DNA of 26,158 nt from Paulinella micropora (GCA_009731375.1 BJOX01000054.1:71854-98011); one strand, 5' to 3'; counted from the first letter of the stretch, positions 8,197 through 17,785 are shown. Notes: generated by a model from the letters alone, not told the origin. Made by a program: numbers and translations.

Positions 8197-10647
8197 TGTC
8201 ATTACTTCAGGTCCAATCCTGACAAACGATATATTAATAATACTGGAAAAAAGAGCCAGGGTACTTGTTACCTGCTATCCCGGCGGCAAAAAAGAACGAG
8301 ACCAAGGGCAGGTCAGAGGTATGTAGACTGGCTAAATGAATTTCTCGCAAAGAAAATCCAGCTTGAAAGTTTACGTGGCGCGCTATTTTCCGATGAGGAA
8401 GCAAAGAGAAAGCTATTTAAGAAATTGCGCTACCATCCAGCTTTCGAGGATAAATTTCAGGTGGACCACTATGATCTCCCGGCCAGACTAAGACCAAATT
8501 TCTCGGAACTATGCGAAGCATCTAGGGAAAGATGGTTAATGTGGGAAGAAAAAGAAAGACGTAACAATTTCCGTGAGAGAAAAACTCAAATTCGCAAAGA
8601 CAACAACAAGAAATCTCGGGATGGCAAGCAGCGGCAAGAGACCAATCTCCTGATGGATAATAAAGGGAAAAGGGGAGACAATAAACCGGGACCAAAGACA
8701 GCTCCAAACTGGACGCTCAAAGTCACGTGTTTCGGATGTGATGCCAAAGGCCATACCATGAGATATTGTCCGGTGATTTCGGAAAAGTTCCGCAAAGAAG
8801 GAAAATTAAAACGGAATCAAACGGAAGACAAAGGCACGGAACAAGAAAAGAACGAACAAAAGAACAATTACAAAAACAAAAAGAAACCCTTTCATAAGAA
8901 AAAGAAAGCACTCACTTTGATAACAACCGGCAACGACAAAAACGAAGACGAACAAAGTGACTCTGATACAAACGTTGCTTTAATCCATATGGGGAACACT
9001 TATGATAAGAGCGATGATGATGAGGAAGAAAGAGAAAGAGATGACGAGCAACCAAACTCACCTCATCACAAATCTACAAGTCCCCAAGCCCTTTTGAACG
9101 ATACAAAGACTACTCCTAGGGTAGGGAATAGACATAGTGAGAGTGGAGAAGGACGGGAAGTGCGGTTAGTATCGGCCACCCTACGAGGTCCCTCCTCACT
9201 ACGGGGAGAAGGCAAGGAAGAGCGGTTAGTATCCGCCACCCCACGATGTTCCCCAGTCACCCCTAACCCTAACGAAACTCCTTTGAGGCTTGAGAGTTCT
9301 TACGGAGTCACGCCTGACACAAAATGTGCCGGAATAAACAGACGCAAAAAACCGTGTAATGTTTCCGTTGAAAAATCAAAAGGAAAAGGAATATACGCAA
9401 ATCACGCGAAACGATTATCTTATGCGAGGTACTGCGGATATCACGCCACACAAGACCCAGATTATCCGGAGTTGGATTTGTCGGTAAGTCCCGTGTTGCG
9501 TCCCCCCAAATCTCCTTACTACCCAGACGAACGAGGTCTTAAAGCTGCGGCATTGGAAAAGTCTCATAAAATTACGCAAAGACTCGTTTTCGGGGAATTT
9601 GAAACTTTACGTGACACCAAAATTTCCACAAGTCCACAAGTCTCGCAAAATATTCCGCAACAACCACGCAAACATAATCCATTTTCTAGTCAGCGGACCG
9701 GCCAGAGCAGAGAAGGGAGAGAAGAGAGTGGAGTGGATGAGGGAGAGCAACGACTTGGGCCCACTTCTGTCAACAAGTTTGGCAACCAAATAGGTCCCAC
9801 CTCACAACAACTCCAAATCTCTAGTTCTAGACCAATCACAGCACTCCCACCAACACAGACAACAAACACGCAACCCATCAACCCTCCCGTCATAACCTTC
9901 AAAGATATAAATGAAATAGCTAAAACGTTGATGAATGAGTGCGTGAGGGGAATGAATGGAGAAGTGATGCGTGTCGTGAGTGGCGAGCTAGAGAGAGATG
10001 ACTTTTTGACTGACATAGTAAGAGCAATAGAAGGAGTGTACTTGGAGAGAGCAGTCAGACAGAGTCCCATCACTACACCTCCACAACTCACAGAAGAGGG
10101 ACAAGGTGAGGGTAGAGGAGTCTCTGAGGGTGAACTAGAAACAGAGACAGAGACAGAAGGAGAGACAGAGCATGTACTGATACATGTGAGAAAAAGAGTG
10201 ATGAAAAAGAGAGACATGACAGTACAGGATAGTGGAGCAAGCACAGACATATCATGCAGAGAAGACAGATTGACGGATGTCGATGAGATAGACCCGGTAG
10301 AACTACTGACAGGTAATGGAGAAAGGGAGTTGAGTAAGTCAGGAAGAGCTAGGCTGACTGTGATAGATGGGAAAGGAAGGCCTAGAGCAGTAGAAAAGAA
10401 GATGTTACTCGACACTACCTTACCAGTTAGCATAGTCTCTACAGGACAGATGGACCACAGACACAACAGATCAGTCATCCACCAAAACGGACAGTTAGTA
10501 ATACTCAAACACCCCATCCACATTAACGAGAGTGACATATTAGTAAGGGGAAGATTAACTAAGAGTATGATATATAGATGGGATGACGAATATGATGAAC
10601 CATTGAAAGTCAACGAAAGATATGATCCTTTCGCAACAAGGGGGTAG
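8197..10647 (+). CDS. Copia Gag-protease polyprotein
   Basis: The frame is open from just after a TGA at 8194 to TAG at 10645. There is no ATG before 8539, yet the sequence upstream (from about 8281) already reads like protein, so the true start is uncertain and may be non-AUG or lie across an intron. A CCHC zinc knuckle (C-x2-C-x4-H-x4-C, about 8727-8768) marks nucleocapsid. A very long hydrophilic Lys/Glu/Asp/Pro-rich linker follows, with an internal 60-bp duplication (9145-9247). Near the end the aspartic protease active site reads DSGAS, with the catalytic Asp at 10228. The C-terminus overlaps the integrase frame by about 22 nt in the -1 phase. Gag packages the RNA and protease matures the polyprotein. 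The wide gap between knuckle and protease is unusual. Confidence 0.85.
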   Translation, partial: CHYFRSNPDKRYINNTGKKSQGTCYLLSRRQKRTRPRAGQRYVDWLNEFLAKKIQLESLRGALFSDEEAKRKLFKKLRYHPAFEDKFQVDHYDLPARLRPNFSELCEASRERWLMWEEKERRNNFRERKTQIRKDNNKKSRDGKQRQETNLLMDNKGKRGDNKPGPKTAPNWTLKVTCFGCDAKGHTMRYCPVISEKFRKEGKLKRNQTEDKGTEQEKNEQKNNYKNKKKPFHKKKKALTLITTGNDKNEDEQSDSDTNVALIHMGNTYDKSDDDEEERERDDEQPNSPHHKSTSPQALLNDTKTTPRVGNRHSESGEGREVRLVSATLRGPSSLRGEGKEERLVSATPRCSPVTPNPNETPLRLESSYGVTPDTKCAGINRRKKPCNVSVEKSKGKGIYANHAKRLSYARYCGYHATQDPDYPELDLSVSPVLRPPKSPYYPDERGLKAAALEKSHKITQRLVFGEFETLRDTKISTSPQVSQNIPQQPRKHNPFSSQRTGQSREGREESGVDEGEQRLGPTSVNKFGNQIGPTSQQLQISSSRPITALPPTQTTNTQPINPPVITFKDINEIAKTLMNECVRGMNGEVMRVVSGELERDDFLTDIVRAIEGVYLERAVRQSPITTPPQLTEEGQGEGRGVSEGELETETETEGETEHVLIHVRKRVMKKRDMTVQDSGASTDISCREDRLTDVDEIDPVELLTGNGERELSKSGRARLTVIDGKGRPRAVEKKMLLDTTLPVSIVSTGQMDHRHNRSVIHQNGQLVILKHPIHINESDILVRGRLTKSMIYRWDDEYDEPLKVNERYDPFATRG

Positions 10648-11987
10648 AAGGGGAGGGAAGCCCCACAAATGAGAACAAAAACGAGACAAGTAAGCATGAA
10701 GTAAATAAGAGAGAGAAAGAATTACACGTAGATATAGTATTATATGAAGCTTACCCCAGAAAGTCAGACAAACCTAGAAAGATAGGAATCAAGCTTTTTC
10801 ACTATGCCTGTGGGCATTATGGGTTAACAAAGATGCGCCTATTGGCAAAAATTTTGAACATTAAGTTAGTTGGTGACGAGAGCGATGTGAGATTTTGCGA
10901 ATCTTGCATGATAGGAAAGTCTAAACGTTTGCCACGTTTTGCAGTTAATACAATAGAAAGAGCCCAAAAGCCAGGTATAATTCTACACATAGACACATCA
11001 GGACCGTGGGCAACTAGATCAATAGGTGGTAAACGGTATAAATTTTCGGTCACCGACGACTACTCACTGTTCATTCTTGACTTTTATTTAGCCCATAAGA
11101 ATGAGTTTGTAGATTGCTTAAAACAAGCTGTAGCCTTTTATGAGAGACAGACAGGAAACAAAGTAAAGGAAATTCGCGCAGATCAAGAATTCCATATTCC
11201 GGAGGAAGTCATTAAGTGGTGGAAAAATATTCGCTTTATTTGGAAAACCTCCGCGACAAACGATAAAGACGGGAATCCTATTGCGGAAAAAGTGAATGAT
11301 ATTACGGCGGGGCCTGCACGAGCAATGAGATATCACGCTAAATTACCGCCGCAATTCTGGGCAGAATTAGAACACGCAGCAACAACCATTCACAACATAC
11401 TACCGGCAATTCACGGGGAACGCAAAGGAATTTCGCCTTATGAGCAGCTGTTAGGTAGAAAACCAACACTCTTTCATTTAAAACCAATAGGATGTATGGG
11501 TGTGTTACATATACCTAAGACTAAAGTGCGGAAGGGAGAGTACAGAGGGAAAAAGGTGATGCTAGTAGGATATGATCTATTTCGGGAACTATACCGCGTA
11601 TGGGATGGTAAGAAGATAATTTCCGGAGTGAGAGATGTGAGATTTAATATTCACAAAATCGGTAAACAAGCTCATCCTCCTAAACTAGTGTCGTGGGATA
11701 ATGATGACTCTGAGGGGGAGAATGAGAATGAGAGCGAGCAACCACACACATCTCCACAAGCGTCACCACCCCAATCACCACCCCAATCACCACCTCAATC
11801 ACCTAAGTCACCGCACAACGTCAACAACGACCACCCAACAACACACTTTGATGAAGTTGAGGGGGAGACAGAGAATGTTGATATCGATGCGAATGAGAAT
11901 GAGCATGAAAATGAGCATGTGGAGAAGAATACATTGGATCACAAACATACACGCCTACACACAAGTCCAGAGCCACATTATCCATAA
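10626..11987 (+). CDS. Copia integrase
   Basis: The frame is open from 10626, just after an in-frame TGA at 10623, to TAA at 11985-11987, in the -1 phase relative to Gag-protease. It begins inside the end of that gene, so expression by -1 frameshifting is likely. The first in-frame ATG is at 10833. Domains in order: a GAG_pre-integrase zinc-binding module (FHYACGH, then CESC), the core with catalytic Asp in HIDTSGPW (10992), second Asp in RADQEF (11181) and Glu in NPIAEKVND (11286), spaced as a D-D-x34-E triad. A C-terminal region with a 12-bp Pro/Gln/Ser repeat (about 11760-11805) follows. The triad is intact. The TAA cuts it from the downstream reverse transcriptase, which continues in the same frame. 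Confidence 0.85.
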   Translation, partial: SFRNKGVEGEGSPTNENKNETSKHEVNKREKELHVDIVLYEAYPRKSDKPRKIGIKLFHYACGHYGLTKMRLLAKILNIKLVGDESDVRFCESCMIGKSKRLPRFAVNTIERAQKPGIILHIDTSGPWATRSIGGKRYKFSVTDDYSLFILDFYLAHKNEFVDCLKQAVAFYERQTGNKVKEIRADQEFHIPEEVIKWWKNIRFIWKTSATNDKDGNPIAEKVNDITAGPARAMRYHAKLPPQFWAELEHAATTIHNILPAIHGERKGISPYEQLLGRKPTLFHLKPIGCMGVLHIPKTKVRKGEYRGKKVMLVGYDLFRELYRVWDGKKIISGVRDVRFNIHKIGKQAHPPKLVSWDNDDSEGENENESEQPHTSPQASPPQSPPQSPPQSPKSPHNVNNDHPTTHFDEVEGETENVDIDANENEHENEHVEKNTLDHKHTRLHTSPEPHYP

Positions 11988-12161
11988 CAATTACCCCCGG
12001 AGCACAAGATCAAGCCACAAGAGCATACGAATGAACAAGATCCAACAGATCCACTAAAAATACATAAAAGAAGAGCATACGAAGAAAAATCACCACCATC
12101 TAAGGGATTAACGTGGGAGCAGAGTCAGAGAGTAACGGAGAGTAACATAATCCCCGGTTAA
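11988..12161 (+). pseudogene. Integrase-RT linker between two in-frame TAA codons
   Basis: The integrase frame continues without shift for 57 codons between TAA at 11985-11987 and a second TAA at 12159-12161, then continues again into reverse transcriptase. The stretch is hydrophilic and Pro/Lys/Glu-rich, like the linkers on either side. It therefore looks like polyprotein linker broken by two nonsense codons rather than spacer. Confidence 0.6.
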
Positions 12162-14177
12162 AGGCAGCGCAAGGCAGTAGAGAGATTTACCCCTAGCAAT
12201 GAGCCCAAGAGAGAAAAGAGCGAGGCTCAAGAGCTAATAGGTAAGGTAGTAAGAGTGCCCGCGCGTGCATGGGGAGATGGATGGGCGAAGAAAAAGTACG
12301 GTGAGGGATGGGAGAGCATAGTACGAGTAGGGGTAGTCAGCAGAGTGAGTGACCCCAGAGATAGACTCGTAGTAAGAGACAGACCTCAGCCCACCCACAT
12401 AGTTAAGTTTGAGGACGAAGAAGAACGGATGTTGAATTCGGAAATCCTCAAATACTCCGTGAAAGATCCCGAATACCCGTTACAAAGTCCCGCTAATATG
12501 TTTTTATGCGATGACCGTATGGTGGCAGATGAGATTCGTGATTTTTATTTGTATGTAGATATCAGAGTACCCAAAGATGTCATAGAGGAAGGTTTGACAG
12601 CTAAAGATGTTTTAGAGGGTATGAAAACAGAGCTAAAAGCTCTTCAATCCTTTAACACATACACATGGGTACCCCATAAGGAGGCAAGCAAGGCAGGAGT
12701 TAGTAAGATAGTTAGATTGACATGGGTTCACAAAGTAAAGTTAGATGAGAACGGGAAAAAGTTCATAAAGTCTCGTTTAGCTTTACGGGGAGATATGTTA
12801 GAACCCGGTGTTAGCTATAACCCAGATCAGCTCTTTGTTCCTTGCGCCGCGCACCATTCACTTTTATTTCTCGCCAAACTAGCTGCCTGGCACAAACACA
12901 AACTATACGGCATAGATTTTAAAAATGCATACCTAAATGCTCGTATGAATGACCCTGTTTATGCATATGCGCCAGAGAGTGTAGACAGAGAAGGGCATGA
13001 GGGGATGATATGGCGTATAGATGGTGCTTTATATGGTGCACCACAGGCAGGAAGAAGATGGTATGAGATATTAGCACCCAAGTTAGAGGAGCTAGGTTTT
13101 AGGTTGCTAGATTCAGACTTATGTATGTTTGTAGAAAATGATAAAGCTTTGAGAGAGGCGATAGTAGGGATATTTCATGTTGATGACTTGTTGTTCACCG
13201 CACCAAACAAACAAGCATATGAGCGTTTTGCGTCCGCATTAGAAAAACATTTCCCGCTCAAAAGACTCGGTATTGCCCGTGAATTCAAAGGAATAGAGAT
13301 AGAGCAATCGAACGGGAAAATAATTTTGCATCAGCGAAAATATCAGCAGCAGATACTAAAAGAGGTAGGCTACGATTCTGCTAAACCCGTTAGTACTCCA
13401 GCGCAAGAACATTTCACGGAACCGATGTCGGAATCAGCTAGCTTGCGAAAATTTTCAATTCCTAGTCTAGTTGGTCGTTTGCTATTTCTCGCAAAGATGA
13501 CAAGACCCAATATAGAACAAGCACTGTATTCGGCAAGTGTCATGCAAACTATCGATAAGGGAATAACTTATGCGATGTTAGGCATAATCTTTCGTTATTT
13601 AGTTAACTCTTATCGAGGTTTAGCTTACCATGAGCCTAGGTCAGAGCAAGAAGGGCAAACCTATCCAAAACTTTCCATGTGGCCCGACGCGGCTCACAAA
13701 GTTTGTAAGAAAACAGGGAAGTCCCGCACTGGATTCGTGATCCTATGGGGCAGCGATCCAGTTGCATGGTTATCAAAGCGACAGAGTCGCATCGCCCTGA
13801 GTTCCAATGATGCTGAAATATTTGCAGCAACTGAGTGCATTAGAGAGGGACTTGCACTAAAACACATTACACAAGAACTAAACATAGCCCAAAAGAGCCC
13901 GATAGAATTATTCGAGGATAACTCTCAAACAGTCTTAGCGGCAGAGAGGGGTATGTCAGGTAATAGAACTAAACACTTACCTTTAGAATTACACTTTATG
14001 CACCACCTACAGAGAGACGGTGGGATTAAGTTTGGAAAAGTAGGTACGAAGAAGCAGATAGGTGATGTAATGACAAAATATTTACCGAAAGAACAATTCG
14101 AGTATTTACTTAACACATTTACGGTAAGCTCAAGTAATTTCGGGATTTGCGTGTCCACTCACCTATATTTGCTTTGA
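12162..14177 (+). CDS. Copia reverse transcriptase and RNase H
   Basis: The frame is uninterrupted from after TAA 12159 to TGA at 14175. Reverse transcriptase motifs: the first catalytic Asp in YGIDFKNAYLNA (12915), the Copia-typical YGAPQAGRRWY, and the catalytic pair in FHVDDLLFT (13182-13187). Here His replaces the usual Tyr of YVDD. RNase H follows, with Asp in MWPDAAH (13686), Glu in SNDAEIFA (13815) and Asp in FEDNSQ (13917), then the family-typical KHLPLELHFMHH near the end. All catalytic acidic residues are present. The protein copies element RNA into DNA and removes the RNA strand. Being cut from Gag and integrase by two TAA codons, it has no obvious own start. Codon use is A/T-leaning like the rest of the element and unlike the GC-rich island at 16.4-18 kb. 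Confidence 0.92.
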   Translation, partial: RQRKAVERFTPSNEPKREKSEAQELIGKVVRVPARAWGDGWAKKKYGEGWESIVRVGVVSRVSDPRDRLVVRDRPQPTHIVKFEDEEERMLNSEILKYSVKDPEYPLQSPANMFLCDDRMVADEIRDFYLYVDIRVPKDVIEEGLTAKDVLEGMKTELKALQSFNTYTWVPHKEASKAGVSKIVRLTWVHKVKLDENGKKFIKSRLALRGDMLEPGVSYNPDQLFVPCAAHHSLLFLAKLAAWHKHKLYGIDFKNAYLNARMNDPVYAYAPESVDREGHEGMIWRIDGALYGAPQAGRRWYEILAPKLEELGFRLLDSDLCMFVENDKALREAIVGIFHVDDLLFTAPNKQAYERFASALEKHFPLKRLGIAREFKGIEIEQSNGKIILHQRKYQQQILKEVGYDSAKPVSTPAQEHFTEPMSESASLRKFSIPSLVGRLLFLAKMTRPNIEQALYSASVMQTIDKGITYAMLGIIFRYLVNSYRGLAYHEPRSEQEGQTYPKLSMWPDAAHKVCKKTGKSRTGFVILWGSDPVAWLSKRQSRIALSSNDAEIFAATECIREGLALKHITQELNIAQKSPIELFEDNSQTVLAAERGMSGNRTKHLPLELHFMHHLQRDGGIKFGKVGTKKQIGDVMTKYLPKEQFEYLLNTFTVSSSNFGICVSTHLYLL

Positions 14178-14573
14178 GTGTTTTGTGCAGTTTGTTGCTT
14201 GTTGCAGCAGCTTTGTTTTGCGCAGGGGTCAAGAGCCGTCGAGCCGAGGCTGGGTAGCCGACTGCCACGCGAGGCCGGCAGCCGCGAGGCTTTCCCTGGC
14301 TAACTTAGCAATTTAAATTCTTTCTATCATTCTTTCTGTCCTAGAATAGGAAATCTAAATTTTTTTATATTTTGCTACCCTCTACGGGAAGCGCTTGCAA
14401 ATTTTTGATCACATGCATACTTCATACATGTTACTGCATGACTACACATATATACATACATAGAGGATGTGATGTAAATGGGAGTTGATATTTAACCTTC
14501 GGGTAACCCATAACTGATCCTCAACACTATTTTTTCATATTTACACACGAATATAGCCTATGACTTGCGGACT

Positions 14574-14583
14574 AAGGGGGAGC
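14574..14583 (+). other. Candidate polypurine tract of Copia element
   Basis: AAGGGGGAG lies about 400 bp after the RNase H stop and is followed by GTTGTAATG. That is the position and composition expected for the plus-strand primer directly before a 3' LTR. The LTR itself is not confirmed. Confidence 0.45.
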
Positions 14584-15090
14584 GTTGTAATGTACTATTA
14601 ATACCCGTTACTCCACCTAGTCAATTTACCGGTAATTTGGATAGTCTTAGTCATAGGCAAGTTCATAGGCCGGACAGTTATTAATACCTTTATTACTGAC
14701 AAGGACACTTTCTAGAGTATTCGCGAATCATAGTCTGGAATGCCTAGAATCAAATGAGTATTACCATTCTGTAAAGGTCATAACATCATAAATTTGTGTA
14801 ACCCAAAGTCATTAAAAGTCTTTTCTTCGATTATTCTTTACCCTTAGCGGGGTAGCTTCCCTAAACTCTGCGTTTGAGTGATAGATTACTTTGATAACCA
14901 GCCTAAGCTCTGCACTTGAAGTGCGATCATGATGAGATGATCCCTCAGGGCCACGCAAAAGGTTGACTGAGCAACTTTGTACTATCCCCAACGATACCTC
15001 AATGGAAGAGTAAGTCGGTAATATAACCAAACACAGTCCTCAAAAAGAGAATGATATCTCGTTATATTAGCTCAGTGACGCAAAGACAAA

Positions 15091-15230
15091 AAGCCGCCAA
15101 AAGACCAAACGAAGACCAGGATCAAATTGGCCGCGGCATTTCAAACGTGTTTTTTACCGGATGGTTCGGGGGGTGATGTCCACAGTACCCCCTCCCAGTT
15201 TTTATGGCGGAACTTCGTTTGATTTCTTTT
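15091..15230. repeat. Nested inverted repeats (small foldback element)
   Basis: The outer arm CAAACGAAG (15106-15114), flanked by GCCGCC and AAAAG, faces its complement CTTCGTTTG (15213-15221), flanked by GGCGG and TTTCTTTT. Inside, GGGGGT (15169-15174) pairs with ACCCCC (15187-15192) across a 12-nt loop. The arrangement could fold as a long hairpin or be a tiny foldback or MITE-like element. No target-site duplication was identified. Confidence 0.6.
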
Positions 15231-15988
15231 CTGACTAAGATTCGTTTAGAGTTATGCATGAAGATACATCAACCCACGAATTAGCCGTTATAAAACAACA
15301 ATGATACTTGCCCCGGTACCAATCGTATATATACTCTAGCACATTCAGTATATATATTAAAATCTTCCTCTTTCTTCTGTCGATAAGATATTTGTGCAGT
15401 ATGTCCAAGTATAACGTTTTATGGTTGAGTGATAATGTAATGTCGCCATTTCCATATATATATAATAACCGGTCGTCGGTTTCCATAAATACATTTACTT
15501 GTTGTGAAGACATACCCTTGTATAAATCGGTATCATTTAATATAGTGTCAGGTGATCAAGTCTGACGACTATATCAGAAGTTGGTTTGAGTGCGCCCTAA
15601 CCTTGCGATATGCCGATACAAGTAGAGATCGAGGGAATCCGGTGTAGCACTTCATGTTATTAATATATCAGTTCTTTTGATTAGACTGTAGAGTCTTTAA
15701 TGAGATCATCATTCTGGTACTAATTCGGGTCGCATCCAGGAAACACCATCGCTCACTCAAATAGCGATCCCGTAACGGTGCTGTTTCGTTGCCGTCTCGT
15801 CTGTCTCTGCCGAAGCAAGAGAATAGAATACCTATATATATATATTTTCTCAGCTGTGTCTTGTTAATGTCTAGAAGAATGAATGCTGTAGTAGCTTTAA
15901 TATCTAAGTAAGGTTGTCGGGACGATATTGGATCAATGCTATGTTCGCAATCGATCAGGTCCACAATACTTCTAGAAAAAAAAACTTA

Positions 15989-16372
15989 CTATAGACGCCG
16001 TTTACGCGCGCGGACTCCTTTACCTGGTGGAGGACCTCCAACCAAAGTTAAGTCTAAGGTAGACTGGTCGAGGACGTCCCAAATTTTGTGAGGGATTGCG
16101 CCTTGTGCCAAGTCAAAAGGAATGTCTAGCACTCCTCGTGATAGTGCTTGTATGGTCCACGCGGTATCATCTTTATCTGCAGGAGATATGGTATCATCCC
16201 ATGTCTCAAGTTTCTTGGCGTCTTTATATACTGGAAGGTATTGTCTTACTTTAGGATTCTCCACTGGATCCAGACTCCTCCAGAAATGTAAGACTGGTTG
16301 AATGATTTGTGCCGCAATCGAAATTCGGTTCGATCGCGTATGGCGTTTGTGAGGTACTGCCATGACTCTCAT
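15989..16372 (-). CDS. Hypothetical protein, possibly distal Gypsy Pol end
   Basis: A frame with ATG at 16370-16372 runs to TAG at 15989 (about 127 codons). The frame stays open further upstream, but that part overlaps the plus-strand ORF of the GC-rich island and looks like its shadow. The protein has Trp/Phe-containing segments (VLHFWRSLDP, DDTAWTIQAL) and a basic C-terminus (KGVRARKRRL). Codon use is mixed, like the Gypsy element on the same strand and unlike the GC3-rich island. I recognise no family. It may be an independent gene, or the C-terminal part of Gypsy Pol separated from the rest by the island at about 16.4-18.08 kb. Confidence 0.4.
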   Translation of the reverse strand: MRVMAVPHKRHTRSNRISIAAQIIQPVLHFWRSLDPVENPKVRQYLPVYKDAKKLETWDDTISPADKDDTAWTIQALSRGVLDIPFDLAQGAIPHKIWDVLDQSTLDLTLVGGPPPGKGVRARKRRL

Positions 16373-16423
16373 GAGATATAAATCTGAGAGCGTGTCATCG
16401 GCTACGTGTTGGGCCGCAGGGGG

Positions 16424-16861
16424 ATGCCCAATGAAACGCCGAGGCAGCGGAACGCCCCCCGGAGCACACGAAACCGGTCCAAATGTGGTAGCAAGAAGAG
16501 CCTTGATTCTGGCAGCAGCTCGCACGCCGTCTTTTTTGCCAAGCCGGGCCTGGCCGGCCTTCTCAACAAGGACGAGCAGCCGGCAAAGAAAACGCCGCCG
16601 CAGCGCGGCGGCGTTGGCATCACGTCGTACAGGCTGCAATTCGGTGCTCTGTTGATGACGCGGGCCCCTGACGACGAGGCCCCGGCGGCCAAGGCGCGTG
16701 GTCCCGTAACAAGGTGGACTCTGGCCAGCCCCGAGCACTGGCTGGCCTTAGCGGAACTCAGGCTGCGGGTACCTTACCTTCGGCTGAGTTCTGTTGCGGG
16801 TGCTTGGCTGGATGAACTTTACTACTCTGGGCCTAGACAGGTGTTAAGCAGTGATTTTTAA
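16424..16861 (+). CDS. Hypothetical 145-aa protein in GC-rich island
   Basis: An ATG at 16424 opens a 145-codon frame ending in TAA at 16859-16861. Third codon positions are overwhelmingly G or C, which supports this frame over two overlapping minus-strand frames. The N-terminal 30 residues are Arg/Ser/Lys-rich and the middle has GITSYRLQFGALLMTR. The C-terminal third is Leu/Ala-rich (EHWLALAELRLRVPYLRL) and probably helical. No signal peptide, membrane helix or known motif is visible. It converges with the minus-strand nuclease-like gene, with an AT-rich gap of about 90 bp between them. The frame has an alternative GTG start at 16406. I assign no function. Confidence 0.45.
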   Translation: MPNETPRQRNAPRSTRNRSKCGSKKSLDSGSSSHAVFFAKPGLAGLLNKDEQPAKKTPPQRGGVGITSYRLQFGALLMTRAPDDEAPAAKARGPVTRWTLASPEHWLALAELRLRVPYLRLSSVAGAWLDELYYSGPRQVLSSDF

Positions 16862-16949
16862 TTAATAGCCCCGCCTCTTCCGCAACTGGCCGAGAATTTC
16901 TCAAAATTAAAAAAAATTTAAAGCATTTTCTTTGCTTGGCGCGCGATCA

Positions 16950-16973
16950 GGGGGGGGGGGGGGNNNNNNNNNN
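16950..16973. other. Poly-G run and assembly gap
   Basis: G14 at 16950-16963 is followed by ten Ns (16964-16973). The N length is a placeholder, so frame across it is undefined. Confidence 0.97.
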
Positions 16974-16997
16974 GAAGAAGTTTTTGGCCGGTGCTGG

Positions 16998-17038
<41 letters not shown>
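16998..17038. repeat. (GAT)n microsatellite
   Basis: About 13 GAT/TGA units next to the 16964 gap. On the minus strand they encode the poly-Ser tail of the nuclease-like gene, or poly-His in another frame. Confidence 0.95.
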
Positions 17039-17785
17039 CTGTGTGGTAGCGCACAGTGCCGCGTTTTTTCCCCGAACGTTTGGCCGCGCCACCACGGCGT
17101 GGCCGGAAGGGAGTTTCCTTTTTTGGTTTAGGGGACGTACGCGGAACGTCTTTACTAACGCAGCCATTTGCGCATCTCGAGAGGCACACGTGTGGTCGCG
17201 TGCTGAGCCCACAGTCAAAGCAAACATTCGCTGTGCACTCTGGCTTGGGGCACAAATAGAGCCGGCGGTGGCGGCACTGACGGCAAATGACCATCTCGTT
17301 TCGTTTCACGATGCTGGCGCCCGTACACGCCGCACTCTGCACCTGCCTCGAAAGTCTATTGCCCCACCAGTCGTCGTCGATTGTCAGCGCCTCTTGTTTC
17401 CGGACCTCCTCTGTGACCGCGTGATTGTCCGCCGCCTTTGGAAAGTCTTGCGCCAGTTCGATTTACCGCTGCGCCTCTTCCTCGGCCAAAGCGGCTCGGA
17501 GGCATTCTTCTTCCCGGGCCAACCGTGCTTGGTGGCGTTCCCTGGCCGCCGCCACACAAACGGCGCAGGTTTGCGTGCGGAGCTTGGCGTCCTTTAGCAC
17601 CAGGCCGGCACCAGGCTGGCCCAGCAGCGTCGCGTGGTTGAAGTCTATTTCCAACGCAATCGTTTGCGGGAACTTGGCGTAGGCCTGCACCGGACGGTTA
17701 CGGCTGCTAACGAAGATTTCGACAAAGGCCACGACCGTCTGGTTCTGGTCTAAGATTGTCACGTCGGGCCTGTACCTGGCTTCGT

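Larger units (their letters stand above)
8197..14585 (+). mobile_element. Ty1/Copia-like LTR retrotransposon, LTRs unresolved
   Basis: The order gag, protease, integrase, reverse transcriptase, RNase H is diagnostic of Ty1/Copia (Pseudoviridae-type), because integrase precedes reverse transcriptase. A purine tract at 14574-14583 marks the likely 3' end of the internal region. By eye no pair of LTRs could be matched between the DNA upstream of 8197 and that downstream of 14585, and no clear tRNA primer binding site was seen. The element is therefore degenerate at one end, its LTRs have diverged, or I missed them. Internal stops (11985, 12159) make this copy probably non-autonomous unless it is recoded. 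Confidence 0.88.
14178..15978. other. Copia 3' region and AT-rich spacer, no gene recognised
   Basis: After the RNase H stop comes about 400 bp of 3' untranslated-like DNA ending in the purine tract, then presumably LTR or flanking DNA. Minus-strand frames at 15235-15513 and 15668-15964 (92 and 98 codons) are AT-rich, Ile/Tyr-rich and unrecognised. I do not call them genes. Short TATATA runs occur near 15330, 15455 and 15835. The structured element at 15091-15230 is listed separately. Confidence 0.5.

Noticed and set aside
9690-10697. Minus-strand frame of 335 codons antisense to Copia Gag
   Set aside because: It lies opposite a clear Gag-protease frame. The Ser/Leu-rich composition is what purine-rich sense codons give on the opposite strand, and no domain is visible.
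8100-14700. Shared GGACAGTTAT near 8113 and 14675 as LTR evidence
   Set aside because: Only a 10-base match with no extended similarity around it; likely chance.
16402-16738. Two minus-strand frames over the 16.4-16.7 kb GC-rich stretch
   Set aside because: The plus-strand frame 16424-16861 has the G/C-ending third positions expected of coding DNA, so these minus-strand frames look like shadows.
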